Shown: positions 5,343-5,462 of the stretch, in pieces
How the letters are laid out: each line of letters begins with the position of its first letter
Position numbering within the stretch: the stretch's first letter is position 1
NCBI GenBank assembly: GCA_024278715.1
Contig: JAJRSN010000468.1
Coordinates: forward strand, 1 to 5,462
Length of the DNA stretch: 5,462 nt
Direction: 5' to 3'
Source of the DNA: Calditrichota bacterium
GTDB taxonomy: Bacteria > Calditrichota > Calditrichia > Calditrichales > Calditrichaceae
Made by a program: the position numbers and the translations under genes
The notes under the pieces: generated by a model
Told to the model about the DNA's origin: nothing
What the model saw: the letters and a program-made list of their open reading frames with translations, nothing else
Databases searched by the model: none

Positions 5343-5462
5343 ATGTTAAAAAGCAAAACACAAATCGTTAAACTGTTTACGCCCGAACATCCTCTGGAAC
5401 TCGAAAGCGGTAACGTTCTGACGAAGGCACGGGTAGCGTATGAAACTTACGGGCGGTTGAAT
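5343..5462 (+). CDS. metX: Homoserine O-acetyltransferase, N-terminal part (cut by window end)
   Basis: An open frame of 40 codons runs from ATG at 5343 to the last base. The peptide has the MetX N-terminal pattern: LFTPEHPLELESGNVL followed by ARVAYETYGRLN, where V-A-Y-E-T-Y-G-x-L-N is a signature of the alpha/beta-hydrolase homoserine acetyltransferases. The enzyme transfers acetyl from acetyl-CoA to homoserine, giving the substrate of MetY. Its catalytic Ser, Asp and His would lie beyond the window. An in-frame TGA at 5337-5339 sets ATG 5343 as the first possible start. It begins 13 bp after the metY stop with no strong Shine-Dalgarno, so translation is probably coupled to metY. An L-homoserine succinyltransferase activity within this family cannot be excluded from 40 residues. 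Confidence 0.9.
   Translation, partial: MLKSKTQIVKLFTPEHPLELESGNVLTKARVAYETYGRLN

Overview
The window reads as ordinary chromosomal DNA from a free-living Gram-negative bacterium of moderate GC, probably in or near the Fibrobacteres-Chlorobi-Bacteroidetes/Calditrichota assemblage. The clues are a secreted S46 dipeptidyl-peptidase, a family common in Bacteroidota and relatives and in some Gammaproteobacteria; a SAM-I riboswitch in front of metY-metX; and strong AGGAGG-type ribosome binding sites on two genes. Bacteroidota proper rarely use such sites, so a relative such as Calditrichota fits slightly better. This placement is inference from family distribution, not a database match.

Layout. 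Positions 1-246 hold no gene. They are filled with degenerate 7-8 bp tandem repeats and end at the terminator (247-281) of a minus-strand gene. That gene (289-2430) encodes a periplasmic S46 serine peptidase of the DPP7 type, with signal peptide, full catalytic triad and substrate N-terminus-binding residues visible. A 225-bp AT-rich divergent intergenic region (2431-2655) carries a widely spaced 9-bp inverted repeat and two short palindromes. On the plus strand follows asd (2656-3708), an aspartate-semialdehyde dehydrogenase of the longer archaeal/fungal-like class. Next is a 307-bp leader with a near-consensus sigma70-type promoter (3733-3761), a complete SAM-I aptamer (3816-3931) and a rho-independent terminator (3952-3990). 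It controls metY (4016-5329) and, 13 bp later, metX, which is cut by the window end (5343-5462).

Functional logic. asd makes aspartate semialdehyde, the branch point towards lysine, threonine and methionine. MetX acetylates homoserine, and MetY turns O-acetylhomoserine plus sulfide into homocysteine. The methionine-specific pair lies behind the SAM riboswitch, whereas the shared upstream enzyme asd lies outside it. The peptidase is transcribed divergently and has no visible pathway link beyond supplying amino acids from peptides.

I see no phage, CRISPR, transposon or new multi-gene system. The points most worth a second look are the riboswitch's alternative folds (a terminator loop that copies the 5' strand of P1, and an upstream segment that can pair with P1), the Shine-Dalgarno-less asd start, the inverted repeat in the divergent region and the GTYAC repeat tract.
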